From Anaerocolumna cellulosilytica (GTDB lineage: Bacteria; Bacillota; Clostridia; Lachnospirales; Lachnospiraceae), in assembly GCF_014218335.1 (NCBI RefSeq), contig NZ_AP023367.1:993501-1057500 (forward strand): 64,000 bases of DNA, in the 5' to 3' direction. Position 1 is the stretch's first letter, and every line of letters starts with the position of its first letter. This document shows positions 34,999 through 45,206 of the stretch, one piece after another. A program made the translations under genes and the position numbers. Under the pieces are notes generated by a model. It made no database searches and was not told the origin of the DNA. It saw only the letters and a program-made list of their open reading frames with translations.

Positions 34999-35194
34999 CG
35001 ACTGTCCGGGAATCAATTGCGAACCAATCATTTTAAGCCTCTAGTTAAAGTATTTCGCTATTACCTACCCAGATTGTGGGTGCAAGGCTCTATCCCTTTG
35101 TACTTTGCTTTATGAAAATCGCAGATGCATCTTTGAGAAAGGGCTTTTGACACCTACACACTGTCTGGATACTATATAAGAAAAGGAGAAGAAC

Positions 35195-36205
35195 ATGGAA
35201 CGGGATGAAATTATAATTCGAAAAGCCATCGTACATATATTGGACTCTACAATTGGTATGCCCGTATTATCAGATCATTTGTTAGAGCTTGGACCGGATT
35301 TGAATGATTTTTTAAGAGGACATATTTTTAAGATTGCCTCTAGTGATGATATGAAAAGCTGCAATTTTAACCAAGAGGAGTCTTTTGTTTATCAGTGTAT
35401 ACAGGATTTTAGAGAAGAGGATTTGATTAGGGTAAGTCAGGAAATTGCCAAATATTTATATACTATTTTGAATCAGAATATAGACATTACACCAGGTGAT
35501 TTATTTATAGTTACGTATCAGTATGGCAGTACCCTCTACCTGGCTTTTTTAAAGATGAATTACAAAGAATCGTATATTCATTATGCATCAACCGATGAAG
35601 AGGGGAACTATAACGATATTATTAAACAAAAAGTAACTCTGCCTTCTGATAGTACTAAATTATCGGAAGCAGTTTTAATAAATCTTTCTGACTATTCTGT
35701 TAAGCTGGTGGAGAAGAAATACGAGATAAACGGTGTAAAAACCAATTATCTTTCAGAAATCTTTTTGCAGTGTCAAACGAAGTTATCCCCTAAGGCTAAG
35801 CTTAATATTATTACGAAAGCAGTGGAGCAAATACAGGAAAAATACTACGAAGATGATTTTGATAAGCACATGGAGGTTAAGGCAATCATTCATCAGGAGT
35901 ATATGGAGCAAGGAGCCATTAATGTAGAAAGCATCCGTGAAAAGATATTTGGCGAGCAAAATGAAATCAAAGAGGAATTCACAGAAAAATTGGAAAAATA
36001 TAATCTGCACACAGAGGAAGTTAAACCTCAGAATAAACAGACTACTAAAAAATTTGAAAAACAGTACCTAACTACGGACACTGGCATCGAAATCAATATA
36101 CCTATGGATCAATATAATGATAAAAATAATGTAGAGTTTATCACAAATCCGGACGGAACTATTTCTGTCTTAATTAAAAATATAAGCAAAATAACCACAA
36201 AATAA
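35195..36205 (+). CDS. Nucleoid-associated protein (NdpA/YejK, NA37 family)
   Basis: A 336-residue soluble protein. The opening IIIRKAIVHILDSTIGMPVL and the later TNYLSEIFLQCQTKLSPKAK and FITNPDGTISVLIKNISKIT match the NA37 nucleoid-associated family. Members bind DNA, but their precise role is unclear; in some genomes they occur with mobile or defence genes. Here the gene stands alone between a HAD gene and an acetyltransferase. The ribosome site is AAAAGGAGAAG. The 196-nt gap before it (34999-35194) has imperfect hairpins but nothing I can name. Confidence 0.8.
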   Translation: MERDEIIIRKAIVHILDSTIGMPVLSDHLLELGPDLNDFLRGHIFKIASSDDMKSCNFNQEESFVYQCIQDFREEDLIRVSQEIAKYLYTILNQNIDITPGDLFIVTYQYGSTLYLAFLKMNYKESYIHYASTDEEGNYNDIIKQKVTLPSDSTKLSEAVLINLSDYSVKLVEKKYEINGVKTNYLSEIFLQCQTKLSPKAKLNIITKAVEQIQEKYYEDDFDKHMEVKAIIHQEYMEQGAINVESIREKIFGEQNEIKEEFTEKLEKYNLHTEEVKPQNKQTTKKFEKQYLTTDTGIEINIPMDQYNDKNNVEFITNPDGTISVLIKNISKITTK

Positions 36206-36249
36206 AGAATAAGAGTAGAAACTCCTATTATAAAGTTTTATATAATGAG

Positions 36250-36299
36250 AAAGAAGAAAGTGTAAATTAGCAAAAAAGATACGCTTTCTTCTTTTTTTA
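36250..36299 (+). terminator. Terminator after the NA37 gene
   Basis: AAAGAAGAAAGTGTA (36250-36264) pairs with TACGCTTTCTTCTTT (36280-36294), then T-run. Confidence 0.8.
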
Positions 36300-36383
36300 T
36301 CTGATGGGACTTTTTTAGCTTTCTATTAAGATACAATATTTGGAAGAATTATCTTGGAACAAACAGTTACAGACACACACATG

Positions 36384-37655
36384 CTAGAAAGGGTTATGAA
36401 TCCAGCAGGGTTTTTTAAAGATAAGAGAGGCTGCTTTTTCCTTCGAGCAATTCAAGGTAATACCCTTCTGATATTCTAAATCAGATATTTGGTATTTACC
36501 AATTATGGCTGCGGAAAATTGATTTATAGTCATTTCCAGGTCAGGTTTTTTCAACGATTCAGCAGAGTAGTTGTCAGCTTCATTGGTGTGGGTATTTGAG
36601 GCTTCGCTTATAACTTGTGTTGCTTTTCCATTGGTAAATGTAACTGTAAATATCCGGTCATTCTCTGGTAAAATAGAGTCGTAGACTTGGAGGCTTATTA
36701 TACCGCTGCCCTGATAGTTAGCCTGTTCTAATAATTTATGTACATTGATAGCTCTTACCATACCATTTTGATTGAAGCTTCTATAGCTGGATGACTGGGA
36801 ATAGTCCTCGCAAAAATAATCTAGACAGAGAGTTACAGGGGCATGAAAACGGATTTTGTCATAATCAGCAGAAAAGGTTTTGGCAAAAGCCATAAGAGCT
36901 TTCAAACTTTCAAAGCCGTCAAAAATTAATTCTTTACATTCTAGTATTACGGCATCTTTGTCTTCTTTCCTTTCAAAAATCAGATAACCTGCCGCCTTTC
37001 CAGCAGCATTTTTGTAAAGATAAGCCGAACGGCTGCCTTTAAAGGGGTCCGCGGACTTTAATACTTCCCAGTCATAAGAGTCTCTATGAACCATCATATT
37101 ATATTTGTCTGCGTAGTCCTTATAAACAGCTTCGAATTCGGTGTAGTCTTTAAAAGGGCGGTATAAAGAAAAGGTTCCCTTTGACTTATACTCTGGAATA
37201 GTGTTTAAATCCAGGCACCATTGTATGGAAGTACAAGCGGGGATGTAACCGAAGTTACCATAGAACTGTTCACTAAAGGGGTAGAGGTAGGAAAAGGCTG
37301 AGCCATTGTTGTACATATCTCTTAAGCCATGCTTAAAGCACTCTCTGACAGCACCTTTTCTACGATGCTGAGGATAGGTACATACACCCCCAATACCGGA
37401 CATTGGAACAACTTTTCCGTCAAAAGTAACTTCGTAAGGCAGTATACTAATGCAGGACATCATCTCACCGGTATCAGTAAATGCTGCCAGAGTCTGGTTA
37501 AAATAAGCATCACTTTTGGAATGAGGATTTTTTTTGATATGGTCGGCATAATCTTCACAAGTTTTGTCATTGGTGTCATGTGACCAGTTAAAGCAGAGGG
37601 CGGAGATATTTCTTGCCTCCATTAATTCAGTCTCTTTTATGTATCGGGTTAACAT
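36384..37655 (-). CDS. Eis-like GNAT N-acetyltransferase
   Basis: A 423-residue protein with the three-part Eis layout: N-terminal GNAT domain with acetyl-CoA loop VCTYPQHRRKGAVRECFKHG and YPFSEQFYGNFGYI, a second GNAT-like domain and a C-terminal SCP2-like domain (about 310-415). Eis proteins acetylate amines, including aminoglycosides; the substrate here is unknown. The start follows CAGGAGGAA. A second member of this family lies at 49879. Confidence 0.85.
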   Translation of the reverse strand: MLTRYIKETELMEARNISALCFNWSHDTNDKTCEDYADHIKKNPHSKSDAYFNQTLAAFTDTGEMMSCISILPYEVTFDGKVVPMSGIGGVCTYPQHRRKGAVRECFKHGLRDMYNNGSAFSYLYPFSEQFYGNFGYIPACTSIQWCLDLNTIPEYKSKGTFSLYRPFKDYTEFEAVYKDYADKYNMMVHRDSYDWEVLKSADPFKGSRSAYLYKNAAGKAAGYLIFERKEDKDAVILECKELIFDGFESLKALMAFAKTFSADYDKIRFHAPVTLCLDYFCEDYSQSSSYRSFNQNGMVRAINVHKLLEQANYQGSGIISLQVYDSILPENDRIFTVTFTNGKATQVISEASNTHTNEADNYSAESLKKPDLEMTINQFSAAIIGKYQISDLEYQKGITLNCSKEKAASLIFKKPCWIHNPF

Positions 37656-37895
37656 GATTTATTCCTCCTGTAAGTGTTTGTATCATAATTATAACAGGGG
37701 AAATATGGTTATACAACACTGCTTTTATATTTGCCTTTGTTTTTGGGATTAATTATACGGTACGCTGGCTGATATTATGGCAAGTATATTCAAGGAGAGT
37801 AGTCTTGACATGAACATAACTGAAAGGTAATATGTTAGTAGGCAAATGTATTGATAATAACTGTAGGCGCAGGTTTGCGCAGATTGGAGTGATAT

Positions 37896-39065
37896 ATGAA
37901 CAATTTTACTTTTTACAGTCCAACCTATTTTGCTTTTGGTAAGGGGGAGGAAAATCATACCGGAGAATATGTAAAACGTTTTGGAGGCAGCAAAGTGCTT
38001 CTTCATTACGGAGGGGGTTCGGTTGTACGTTCCGGTTTACTTGGAAGAGTAAAGGAATCTTTGGTAAATGCGGGGATTGAGTATCTGGAACTTGGAGGAG
38101 TTATGCCAAATCCCAGAAGTGGTCTGGTATATACCGGAATCGAACGGTGTAAAAGCAACGGAATTGATTTTGTTCTGGCTGTAGGAGGCGGAAGTGTAAT
38201 TGATTCTGCTAAAGCTATTGCAGCAGGTGCACGCTACGATGGAGATTTTTGGGATTTCTATGAAGGGAAACAGGTTGAAAGTGCTTTAAAAGTGGGAACT
38301 GTATTAACTATAGCAGCAGCTGGCAGCGAAGGTTCTGGGGATTCCGTAATAACGAAAGAAGAAGGTATGTTAAAACGTGGAACCGGAAGCGATGTTTTAC
38401 GTCCTATGTTTTCTATCTTAAATCCGGAACTTACCACGACTCTTCCGGCTTATCAGACTGCCTGCGGAGCAGTAGATATTATGGCTCATGTTTTTGAACG
38501 CTATTTTACGAATACACCGGAAGTGGAAGTAACAGACCGTTTCTGTGAAGCAGTACTGTTAACTATGGTAAAAGAAGTACCTAGAGTGATACAGTCACCG
38601 GACAACTATGAGGTCAGAGCCAATATTATGTGGGCGGGAATGGTAGCCCATAATAATCTGGTTGGTGTAGGCAGGGAACAGGATTGGTCAAGCCATGTTA
38701 TTGAACATGAATTATCTGCTCTTTATGACTGTGCCCATGGTGCAGGACTGGCAGTGGTATTTCCTGCCTGGATGACCTATGTAATGAAGCACGACTGTAA
38801 CCGTTTTGCTCAACTTGCTGTTCGTGTATGGGGCTGTTCTATGAATTTCGCTGACCCGGAAGCAACTGCAAAAGAAGGCATTGAACGGTTTAAAAGCTTC
38901 TTAACTGCAATTGGTATGCCGATTAACTTTAAGGAACTTGGTGCAATGGAAGAGGATATACCAAAGCTTGCTGCCAAAATCGGCCTAAAAGCAGGAGAAA
39001 CCTTTGGAAGTTTTGTGCCTTTAACCACCCAGGATGTAGAGAATATATTAAAACTTGCACTATAG
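37896..39065 (+). CDS. Iron-containing alcohol dehydrogenase (butanol dehydrogenase type)
   Basis: A 389-residue group III alcohol dehydrogenase. The NAD(P) region has LAVGGGSVIDSAKAIAAGA; metal ligands appear as Asp/His in ACGAVDIMAHVFERYF and His in SSHVIEHELSALYDCAHGAG. Relatives reduce butyraldehyde or other aldehydes during fermentation. The glycine-rich HYGGGSVVRSG near residue 38 is also typical. It lies 30 nt upstream of a lipoprotein gene. The ribosome site is TTGGAGTGA. Confidence 0.9.
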   Translation: MNNFTFYSPTYFAFGKGEENHTGEYVKRFGGSKVLLHYGGGSVVRSGLLGRVKESLVNAGIEYLELGGVMPNPRSGLVYTGIERCKSNGIDFVLAVGGGSVIDSAKAIAAGARYDGDFWDFYEGKQVESALKVGTVLTIAAAGSEGSGDSVITKEEGMLKRGTGSDVLRPMFSILNPELTTTLPAYQTACGAVDIMAHVFERYFTNTPEVEVTDRFCEAVLLTMVKEVPRVIQSPDNYEVRANIMWAGMVAHNNLVGVGREQDWSSHVIEHELSALYDCAHGAGLAVVFPAWMTYVMKHDCNRFAQLAVRVWGCSMNFADPEATAKEGIERFKSFLTAIGMPINFKELGAMEEDIPKLAAKIGLKAGETFGSFVPLTTQDVENILKLAL

Positions 39066-39095
39066 ATTTTTAACGAAAGATAGATTGGAGGTACT

Positions 39096-39845
39096 ATGGG
39101 TAAAAAACATAAGAAAATATGGTTGCTAGTAATGTTTGTTGTTGCTCTTTTTACTATGACAGCCTGCAAGGGTAAATCTGATACCGATTCTAAAGAGACA
39201 GAAAAGCCCACACAAACGCCTCTTACAGTAACAGCAACACCCACACCCACACCCACTGATGCGGCACAAGAAACAGAGGAAGAAAGCAGCAATGAAACGA
39301 CAGCAGTGATAAGCAGTGAAAGTGCTGCTAAGCGGATATTGGGAGTGATTGGTGAAAGAGGCTACTATATTGAACTAGTAAACGAGAATCTGGCTGTAGG
39401 TAAAAAAACATATTATGAATTCCAAATCAGTGATAGTTCTGAAATTATTTCACCCAATGTATTAGTAGAGAAGATAAGCGGTGAGCTTCTAGGCTATAAT
39501 AATGACGGAAGTACCGTTGAATTCTCAACGCATCCACTTTATCCTGCCGATGGTAATTCTGGTGAAAACAGTGCGTTTACTAAAGAGGATGCATTGAATA
39601 AACTGAAAGAATTAACTGCTGAAACATTAAATTTAGCGAAGGAATTGGATAATTATACCATCATATTTGACGATTGGTCAACAAAAGTGAATGATGCCCT
39701 AGATTGCTATGGAATTAATGTGTATGAGGATATGGGTGACAGAATGAATTTCATGGGAAGATATTTTGTATCAGTTGACGGTCGTAAGATATTCCGTGAG
39801 GACAGTGTTGAAGAGAAATTTATCGAATTAGAACAGGTGCACTAA
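39096..39845 (+). CDS. Hypothetical lipoprotein
   Basis: A 249-residue protein with a lipoprotein signal (MGKKHKKIWLLVMFVVALFT then MTAC; the Cys becomes the lipidated N terminus). A Thr/Pro linker (about 32-60) follows, then a folded part of about 185 residues which I do not recognise; ISPNVLVEKISGELLGYNND has a loose PepSY-like look. It is exported and membrane-anchored. It follows the alcohol dehydrogenase by 30 nt with a strong TTGGAGGT site and ends at a clean terminator. Confidence 0.75.
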   Translation: MGKKHKKIWLLVMFVVALFTMTACKGKSDTDSKETEKPTQTPLTVTATPTPTPTDAAQETEEESSNETTAVISSESAAKRILGVIGERGYYIELVNENLAVGKKTYYEFQISDSSEIISPNVLVEKISGELLGYNNDGSTVEFSTHPLYPADGNSGENSAFTKEDALNKLKELTAETLNLAKELDNYTIIFDDWSTKVNDALDCYGINVYEDMGDRMNFMGRYFVSVDGRKIFREDSVEEKFIELEQVH

Positions 39846-39906
39846 ATTGCACATCTGAAAAGAATGGATTAACTTCATTAAAATATTAATCATTTTAATG
39901 AAAGTT

Positions 39907-39955
39907 AAGTGCTATAACTTTCATTAGTATAGTGTGGAAGTTATAGCACTTTTTT
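39907..39955 (+). terminator. Terminator after the lipoprotein gene
   Basis: Perfect 14-bp stem AAGTGCTATAACTT (39907-39920)/AAGTTATAGCACTT (39938-39951) with T6. Confidence 0.9.
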
Positions 39956-40001
39956 CAAAGATTTATTTTATGGTTGAGATACTATTTAGAGAGGGAAATG
40001 G

Positions 40002-41288
40002 TTACTTGCCAAGAGCCTGTTCAATATCATAAATTAAGTCGTCAATGTGTTCTGTGCCGACAGAGAGACGAATGGTGTTTGGTTTGATGCCAGAAGAAAG
40101 AAGCTCTTCCTCAGTCATCTGAGAATGCGTCGTACTTGCCGGATGGATTACCAAAGATTTTACATCTGCAACATTAGCCAGTAAGGAGAAGATTTCTAAA
40201 TGGTCGATGAATTCTCTGGCTTCGTCAGCGCCTCCTTTGATTTCAAAGGTGAAGATAGAACTTCCGTCATTAGGAAAATATTCTTTGTATAGTGCATGGT
40301 ATGGATTATCCGGCAGGGATGGATGATTTACCCTTTCTACCTTTGGATGATTTTTTAAGTAATCCACGATTTTTAGTGTGTTTTCCACATGTCGTTCTAC
40401 CCGTAAAGATAAGGTTTCCAGACCTTGCAGGAATAAAAAGGAGTGAAACGGACTGATGCAGGCACCGGTGTCCCTCATTAAAGTGACTCTGATTTTAGTA
40501 ATATAAGCAGCAGCGCCTACAGCTTTTGTAAAGCTTATTCCATGATAGCTGGGGTTAGGGTCGGTAAGGGAAGGGAATTTACCTGAGGCAGCCCAATCAA
40601 ATTTACCAGAATCAATTATGACACCACCAATAGAGGTACCGTGGCCACCGATAAATTTAGTTGCTGAGTGAACGATAACATCAGCACCGTATTCGATGGG
40701 TCGAAGCAGATAGGGCGTTGCAAACGTATTGTCTACAATTAACGGAATACCATGGCTGTGAGCCAAATCCGCAACCGCCTTTATATCAATAATGCTCGAA
40801 TTGGGGTTACCAAGACTTTCAATAAATATAGCTTTTGTATTTGGCTGTATTGCTTTTTCAAAACTTTCATGCTCATCAGGATTTACGAAGGTGGTAGCTA
40901 TACCAAATTCTTTGAAAGTATGGGCAAATAGATTATATGTTCCACCATAAATTGTATTGGCGGATACGATATGATCTCCGGTGCGGGCTATGTTTTGAAC
41001 GGCATAAGTAATAGCCGCAGAACCAGAAGCAGTAGCAAGGGCAGCGATTCCGCCTTCTAAGGCCGCAATCCTCTGTTCAAAGACATCGGAAGTAGGATTC
41101 ATTAAACGAGTATAAATGTTGCCGCCTTCTGATAAGTTAAATCGTCCGGCTGCCTGGGATGAATCTGCAAAAACATAAGAGGTTGTCTGATAGATGGGTA
41201 CACAACGAGCATCTGTAGCAGGGTCAGGCTTTTCCTGACCAACATGAAGCTGAAGAGTTTCGAACTTTAATTTGCGTTTTTCTGACAT
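40002..41288 (-). CDS. metY: O-acetylhomoserine sulfhydrylase (MetY-type, PLP)
   Basis: A 428-residue PLP enzyme started at ATG 41288 after AAAGGCGG; the frame runs on to 41420 but that extension lacks a ribosome site and the family's usual start. The PLP Lys is in [19 protein letters not shown], with [20 protein letters not shown] and the C-terminal [20 protein letters not shown] typical of the family. It makes homocysteine from O-acetylhomoserine and sulfide. It lies 177 nt downstream of an Rrf2-type regulator on the same strand, with its own probable promoter region in the gap. Confidence 0.9.
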   Translation of the reverse strand: MSEKRKLKFETLQLHVGQEKPDPATDARCVPIYQTTSYVFADSSQAAGRFNLSEGGNIYTRLMNPTSDVFEQRIAALEGGIAALATASGSAAITYAVQNIARTGDHIVSANTIYGGTYNLFAHTFKEFGIATTFVNPDEHESFEKAIQPNTKAIFIESLGNPNSSIIDIKAVADLAHSHGIPLIVDNTFATPYLLRPIEYGADVIVHSATKFIGGHGTSIGGVIIDSGKFDWAASGKFPSLTDPNPSYHGISFTKAVGAAAYITKIRVTLMRDTGACISPFHSFLFLQGLETLSLRVERHVENTLKIVDYLKNHPKVERVNHPSLPDNPYHALYKEYFPNDGSSIFTFEIKGGADEAREFIDHLEIFSLLANVADVKSLVIHPASTTHSQMTEEELLSSGIKPNTIRLSVGTEHIDDLIYDIEQALGK

Positions 41289-41367
41289 AAAATACCGCCT
41301 TTCAATTTTGATAGAAATTATAGACAAAGCAATAGGGAAAAAGTATGATAAACCTGAGCTATTGCTA

Positions 41368-41379
41368 TTGTGTTCACAA
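41368..41379. promoter_or_regulatory. Palindromic candidate operator upstream of metY
   Basis: ttgtgttcacaa, a perfect 12-bp palindrome about 80 nt before the metY start, near a TATAAT-like stretch on the minus strand. It could be an operator for the neighbouring Rrf2 protein. Confidence 0.35.
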
Positions 41380-41465
41380 GGAGAATAGGGTATTATACAA
41401 GTGGGACAAATAAGGAACATAGAATAGCTGTTTCGTAATTATTTAACACGCTTCGAAATGAGAGT

Positions 41466-41903
41466 TTAGATAACATAGTCATTTCCTGTTAAGCTGTTTT
41501 GTTTATCAACCAGGTCTGCTAAAGTTATATTATCTACTACATTTCGAATGGCATTATCTAATTTTTGCCATACGTCTAAGGTAGCACAGTGTCCGCTGCG
41601 GTTACATTGATTCGGTTCATCCTCTAAACAGGCGACAGGCGACAGACTTCCCTCAATGAGACGGAGAATCATTCCTACGGTATATTCTTCCGGTGGCTTT
41701 GCCAGACGATAACCGCCTTGGGAACCCCGTGTACTTTTGACATATCCGGCTTTGCTAAGTTGGGTAATAATTTGTTCCAGGTATTTATCAGAAATTTCCT
41801 GCCTTGCTGCAATACTCTTAATTGTTATATATTCACCCGTATTGTGAAGGGCTAAATCTAACATTAATCGAAGGGCATAACGGCCCTTGGTAGAAATTTT
41901 CAT
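41466..41903 (-). CDS. Rrf2-family regulator with three-Cys motif
   Basis: A 145-residue winged-helix protein. The N terminus MKISTKGRYALRLMLDLALH and DKYLEQIITQLSKAGYVKST with RGSQGGYRLAKPPEEYTVG are classic Rrf2. Three cysteines, CLEDEPNQCNRSGHC (Cx7Cx5C), resemble the IscR Fe-S ligands, with different first spacing. It could sense Fe-S status (IscR-like) or control sulfur metabolism (CymR-like); its place before metY favours sulfur metabolism. The start follows GGAGGTACC. Confidence 0.85.
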   Translation of the reverse strand: MKISTKGRYALRLMLDLALHNTGEYITIKSIAARQEISDKYLEQIITQLSKAGYVKSTRGSQGGYRLAKPPEEYTVGMILRLIEGSLSPVACLEDEPNQCNRSGHCATLDVWQKLDNAIRNVVDNITLADLVDKQNSLTGNDYVI

Positions 41904-42141
41904 AGGTACCTCCTATTAAATGTAGCAACTATTTTGGAAGCTTTCATATAGGTATTTCAGCAGTTATTTAGACTGCTAAGATTGATTTGTTATTATTTCA
42001 TTATAGTATCATGGGAATAGTAGGATATCAAGCAAAATCGTAACCGGTATTGCCAAACAACATTCTGATTTTTAAGTGTGTAAGTGTATGTCGCACTCGT
42101 CATACATATTTATGTATACAGTACTCGTGCATGTAGCAGTT

Positions 42142-42163
42142 GAGCACACAGATGGGAGTTTAT
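42142..42163 (+). promoter_or_regulatory. Recurrent leader motif, copy 2
   Basis: gagcacacagatgggagttt directly before ATG 42164. It is almost identical to the copy at 49117. Confidence 0.6.
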
Positions 42164-43615
42164 ATGAAAAGAATAATTTATTGTTTGCTTTTCCTTGCAG
42201 TTATTGTGCTTAGCGTTGGATGTCAAAAGAAACCAGCTGATACACCGCAAAACCAACCAAAGCCCACTGAAGAAGCAGAGAATACATTCGGGCAAGAAGA
42301 AGTCTCAGAAACGTTGAATGAGACTACGTATACTAAGGTAAGTGGGGAGAATACAACCATTGCGCAGGAATTTGTCAAGGATTTATCAGCAGAGGATTTT
42401 GATAAGCTAAAGGAAGCTTACAACTATGACGAAAACATGCAAAAAGCAATAACTGCACAGGACACTATAAGTGCAGTTATTTACTACAATGAGATGTATG
42501 GTGAATTAAAAGAATTAAAGGAGCCATATCTTCTGTCAGTAGGTGCGTACCAGTACGTTGTGCTGCCGGCCAAGGCATCAAAGCTGAATTTTAATTATCA
42601 GGTGGCCTTTGATGCAAAACAGAATATAGTAGGATTTACTTATGCCGAGTATAATGACAAAGGCGCGCCTGCCGCTGAAAGTATACCGGAAGGTGTAACA
42701 GAAACAAATTACACCTTTACGAGTGGAGGATTTGCATTAGAAGGTACATTGACATTGCCGGATGTAATTGCTCATCCATTTCAGGGAGAGGGATATCCGG
42801 TTGTAATTCTGGTACATGGTTCAGGTGCATCTGACAGAGATGAGAGTATCTATGAAAATAAACCTTTTAGGGATATAGCCTGGTATCTGGCCAAGCAGGG
42901 TGTGGCTACGTTTCGTTATGACAAAAGAAACTATAGGTACGGACAAGAGATGCTGGAAAATAAAAATATTACTTTATACGACGAAACGATTGAAGATGTT
43001 GTAACTGCCTTTAATATGGTAAGAGGACTAGTAAACGTTAATCCTGACAGGATATTTATCTTGGGACACAGTCTTGGCGGTTATGCTCTTCCAAGAATCG
43101 CAAAAGAAGCAGAAGCAGCCGGGGTTATCTTCATGGCAGCACCTGCTGAGCATATGAAGGAATATATTCTTTTGCAATATGAGTATTTAGCAAAAGAAGA
43201 TGGTTCCGTGACGGATGAAGAGAAGAGTATAATTGATAAGGTAAAAGAACAAGTTAAACTTTTAGAGAACCCGGAAGAGATTACTGAAAATCAGGTAGTG
43301 TTAGGTGCTTATAAGGATTACTGGATTGATATGGCAGCTTACAATCCAATTGAACTTGCTAAGGAAATCCGGGTGCCGGTTTTGGTAATGCAGGGAGAGA
43401 GAGATTACCAGGTAACAACGAAGCAGTATTCCATGTGGAAAAACAACTTTGAACAGAGCCCCAATTGGGTATTCAAAAGCTACGAACGCCTGAATCACTT
43501 TATGACAGCAGGAGAAGGAGCTTCCGGTTCCTCAGAATACATGGTAAAAGCAAATGTCAGTGAAGAAGCAATGAAAGATATTGCTGATTTTGTGCATGGA
43601 AATCTGCGAAAATAA
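42164..43615 (+). CDS. Alpha/beta-hydrolase lipoprotein with DUF3887-like N-terminal domain
   Basis: A 483-residue protein started at ATG 42164, after GGGAG; the frame extends to 42140 without need. The lipoprotein signal ends at LSVGC (Cys 20). An N-terminal DUF3887-like domain (about 60-190) is followed by an alpha/beta-hydrolase domain: VILVHGSGASDRDESIY, the nucleophile elbow GHSLGG, VLVMQGERDYQVT (Asp) and ERLNHFMTAGEG (His). It is an exported, membrane-anchored esterase or peptidase of unknown substrate. Confidence 0.85.
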   Translation: MKRIIYCLLFLAVIVLSVGCQKKPADTPQNQPKPTEEAENTFGQEEVSETLNETTYTKVSGENTTIAQEFVKDLSAEDFDKLKEAYNYDENMQKAITAQDTISAVIYYNEMYGELKELKEPYLLSVGAYQYVVLPAKASKLNFNYQVAFDAKQNIVGFTYAEYNDKGAPAAESIPEGVTETNYTFTSGGFALEGTLTLPDVIAHPFQGEGYPVVILVHGSGASDRDESIYENKPFRDIAWYLAKQGVATFRYDKRNYRYGQEMLENKNITLYDETIEDVVTAFNMVRGLVNVNPDRIFILGHSLGGYALPRIAKEAEAAGVIFMAAPAEHMKEYILLQYEYLAKEDGSVTDEEKSIIDKVKEQVKLLENPEEITENQVVLGAYKDYWIDMAAYNPIELAKEIRVPVLVMQGERDYQVTTKQYSMWKNNFEQSPNWVFKSYERLNHFMTAGEGASGSSEYMVKANVSEEAMKDIADFVHGNLRK

Positions 43616-43657
43616 ATTATAAAGCATAAGTCATTATAAAGTAGGCAAACAATAAAG

Positions 43658-43759
43658 AAGGCTCCTTTAGTATCCTTATAATAAACTGTTTTTAAAGACA
43701 TGTTATGGCAATATGTTTTTAAGTCTGTTTATTAAGGAATTTAAAGGAGCCTTTTTTTT
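43658..43759 (+). terminator. Long hairpin terminator between hydrolase and MATE genes
   Basis: AAGGCTCCTTT (43658-43668) pairs with AAAGGAGCC (43743-43751), and the arms continue inward (ATAATAAAC with GTTTATTA) over about 25 bp. T7 follows. Confidence 0.8.
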
Positions 43760-43793
43760 AGTCAATTGGCTAAACTATAAATAAAAGAATGTT

Positions 43794-45206
43794 TTATAAA
43801 GTGATTTTAGTCCATTTGCCGTTGGAAAATCGTATAAAGTTTAATACCAGCCTTAAAATCTGATCACCACATAATGCAATCCAGGCGCCATAAAGACCCA
43901 TGTCAACCGGAAAGCATAAAAGCCAGGTAAGAAAGGGACGGATTAGTGTTACACTAATCATAGATACAATGGCAACAAAGATAGTGTCTCCGGCACCTCT
44001 TAGACAGCCAGACATAATAACCTGAGAGGTTTGTGCGTGTGTGGTAAAGGCAATAATAATCATTATCCCAGAGCCTAAGAGTACCACCTCAGGTTCTGAA
44101 TTAAACAAGGTAATCAGATATTTTCCTGTGCCTATAAAAAAGATAAATAACAGGGTTGAGACCATAAAAGCAAGTCTTTGACCTGCTTTTCCATAAATAA
44201 TTGCCATGTCAGGTCTTTTTCTACCAAGACTTTGACCAACTAAGGATGAGGCTGCAATGGAAAATCCATCTCCAAAACAGAAAGACAGGTTGAGAATATT
44301 CATGCAAATTAAATGAGTGGCATAAGCTGTTGTACCAAGTTTCGCTACAAGAATGGCATATACTAAAAATCCTATTCTCATAAAAACCTGCTCTATAAAA
44401 GCGCTGGATCCAACCTTTGTAATAGGAGTCAAAACTTCTTTGGTAAGTCGCCAGCTTCCCTTAACTCTGAGGCTCAAGAAAGAATCTTTTCTTAACAAGG
44501 TAGCAATTGAGATAATACAGGCTGCAATAGAACCGAGACAGGTTGCAATAGCAGCACCTGTTACACCAAGCTTTGGAAAAAAGCCGATACCGTTAATAAG
44601 GAAGTAATTAAATACAACATTAACCAGATTAGATACTATGTTAGTACGCATCGAGATTTTTGTATTACCGCTTCCCCTTTGAGCAGCATTAATTGTGAGG
44701 TTAAGTGAAGTAAAGAAGATACTGACCATTAGTACTCTAAAATAACTGACAGCATCCTGAAAATAGGAGGACTCAGCACCTGAAAACCTTAAGATTGGAG
44801 CAGCAAAGATAGAGCCTAGGATAGCCATTGTTAAAGCTATGATAAAGCTCAACAAGATACCTGCTCTTAGACTGCGATTGGCACCTTCTCTATCATTTTG
44901 ACCTTTTCTGCGTGCTACAACAGCAGTAATACCTATATTTAAGGAAAATATCATTGCAAGAAGAATAAACTTTGGCTGATTGGTAATGCCCACTGCGGTA
45001 ATAGCTCCTTTACCAAGGCTTCCTACCATTATGGTATCTACAGAGCCTACAAGGCCTACCAGTAAGGATTCCAATGCTGATGGCCAGGCTACCTTAAGAA
45101 AATCCTGATACACTTCTTTTGTTGGGGGAAGTTCGCCAGTTACCAGCTGAGGTTTGATCATTCCTTTTACAGAGAAAAAATGTTTTGTTTTTTGTACTAC
45201 ATTCAT
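43794..45206 (-). CDS. MATE-family efflux transporter (second copy)
   Basis: A 470-residue twelve-helix transporter. AWPSALESLLVGLVGSVDTI, MVGSLGKGAITAVGITNQP and the repeat-half motif MRIGFLVYAILVAKLGTTAY are typical of MATE. It differs clearly from the copy at 27371, so this is not a recent duplicate. Ion-driven export is expected; the substrate is unknown. The start follows GAGGGT. The upstream region is a short AT-rich divergent gap. Confidence 0.9.
   Translation of the reverse strand: MNVVQKTKHFFSVKGMIKPQLVTGELPPTKEVYQDFLKVAWPSALESLLVGLVGSVDTIMVGSLGKGAITAVGITNQPKFILLAMIFSLNIGITAVVARRKGQNDREGANRSLRAGILLSFIIALTMAILGSIFAAPILRFSGAESSYFQDAVSYFRVLMVSIFFTSLNLTINAAQRGSGNTKISMRTNIVSNLVNVVFNYFLINGIGFFPKLGVTGAAIATCLGSIAACIISIATLLRKDSFLSLRVKGSWRLTKEVLTPITKVGSSAFIEQVFMRIGFLVYAILVAKLGTTAYATHLICMNILNLSFCFGDGFSIAASSLVGQSLGRKRPDMAIIYGKAGQRLAFMVSTLLFIFFIGTGKYLITLFNSEPEVVLLGSGIMIIIAFTTHAQTSQVIMSGCLRGAGDTIFVAIVSMISVTLIRPFLTWLLCFPVDMGLYGAWIALCGDQILRLVLNFIRFSNGKWTKITL

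Noticed and set aside
34999-35194. Structured RNA before the NA37 gene
   Set aside because: The pairings found are imperfect and lack a terminator or a conserved motif.
38810-39292. 160-residue minus-strand ORF over the alcohol dehydrogenase end and the lipoprotein start
   Set aside because: It is a shadow of two real genes, with composition driven by the Thr/Pro linker of the lipoprotein.
40002-41420. Longer metY frame of 472 residues
   Set aside because: The extra 44 residues are Cys/Ser-rich without family similarity, and AAAGGCGG fits the start at 41288.
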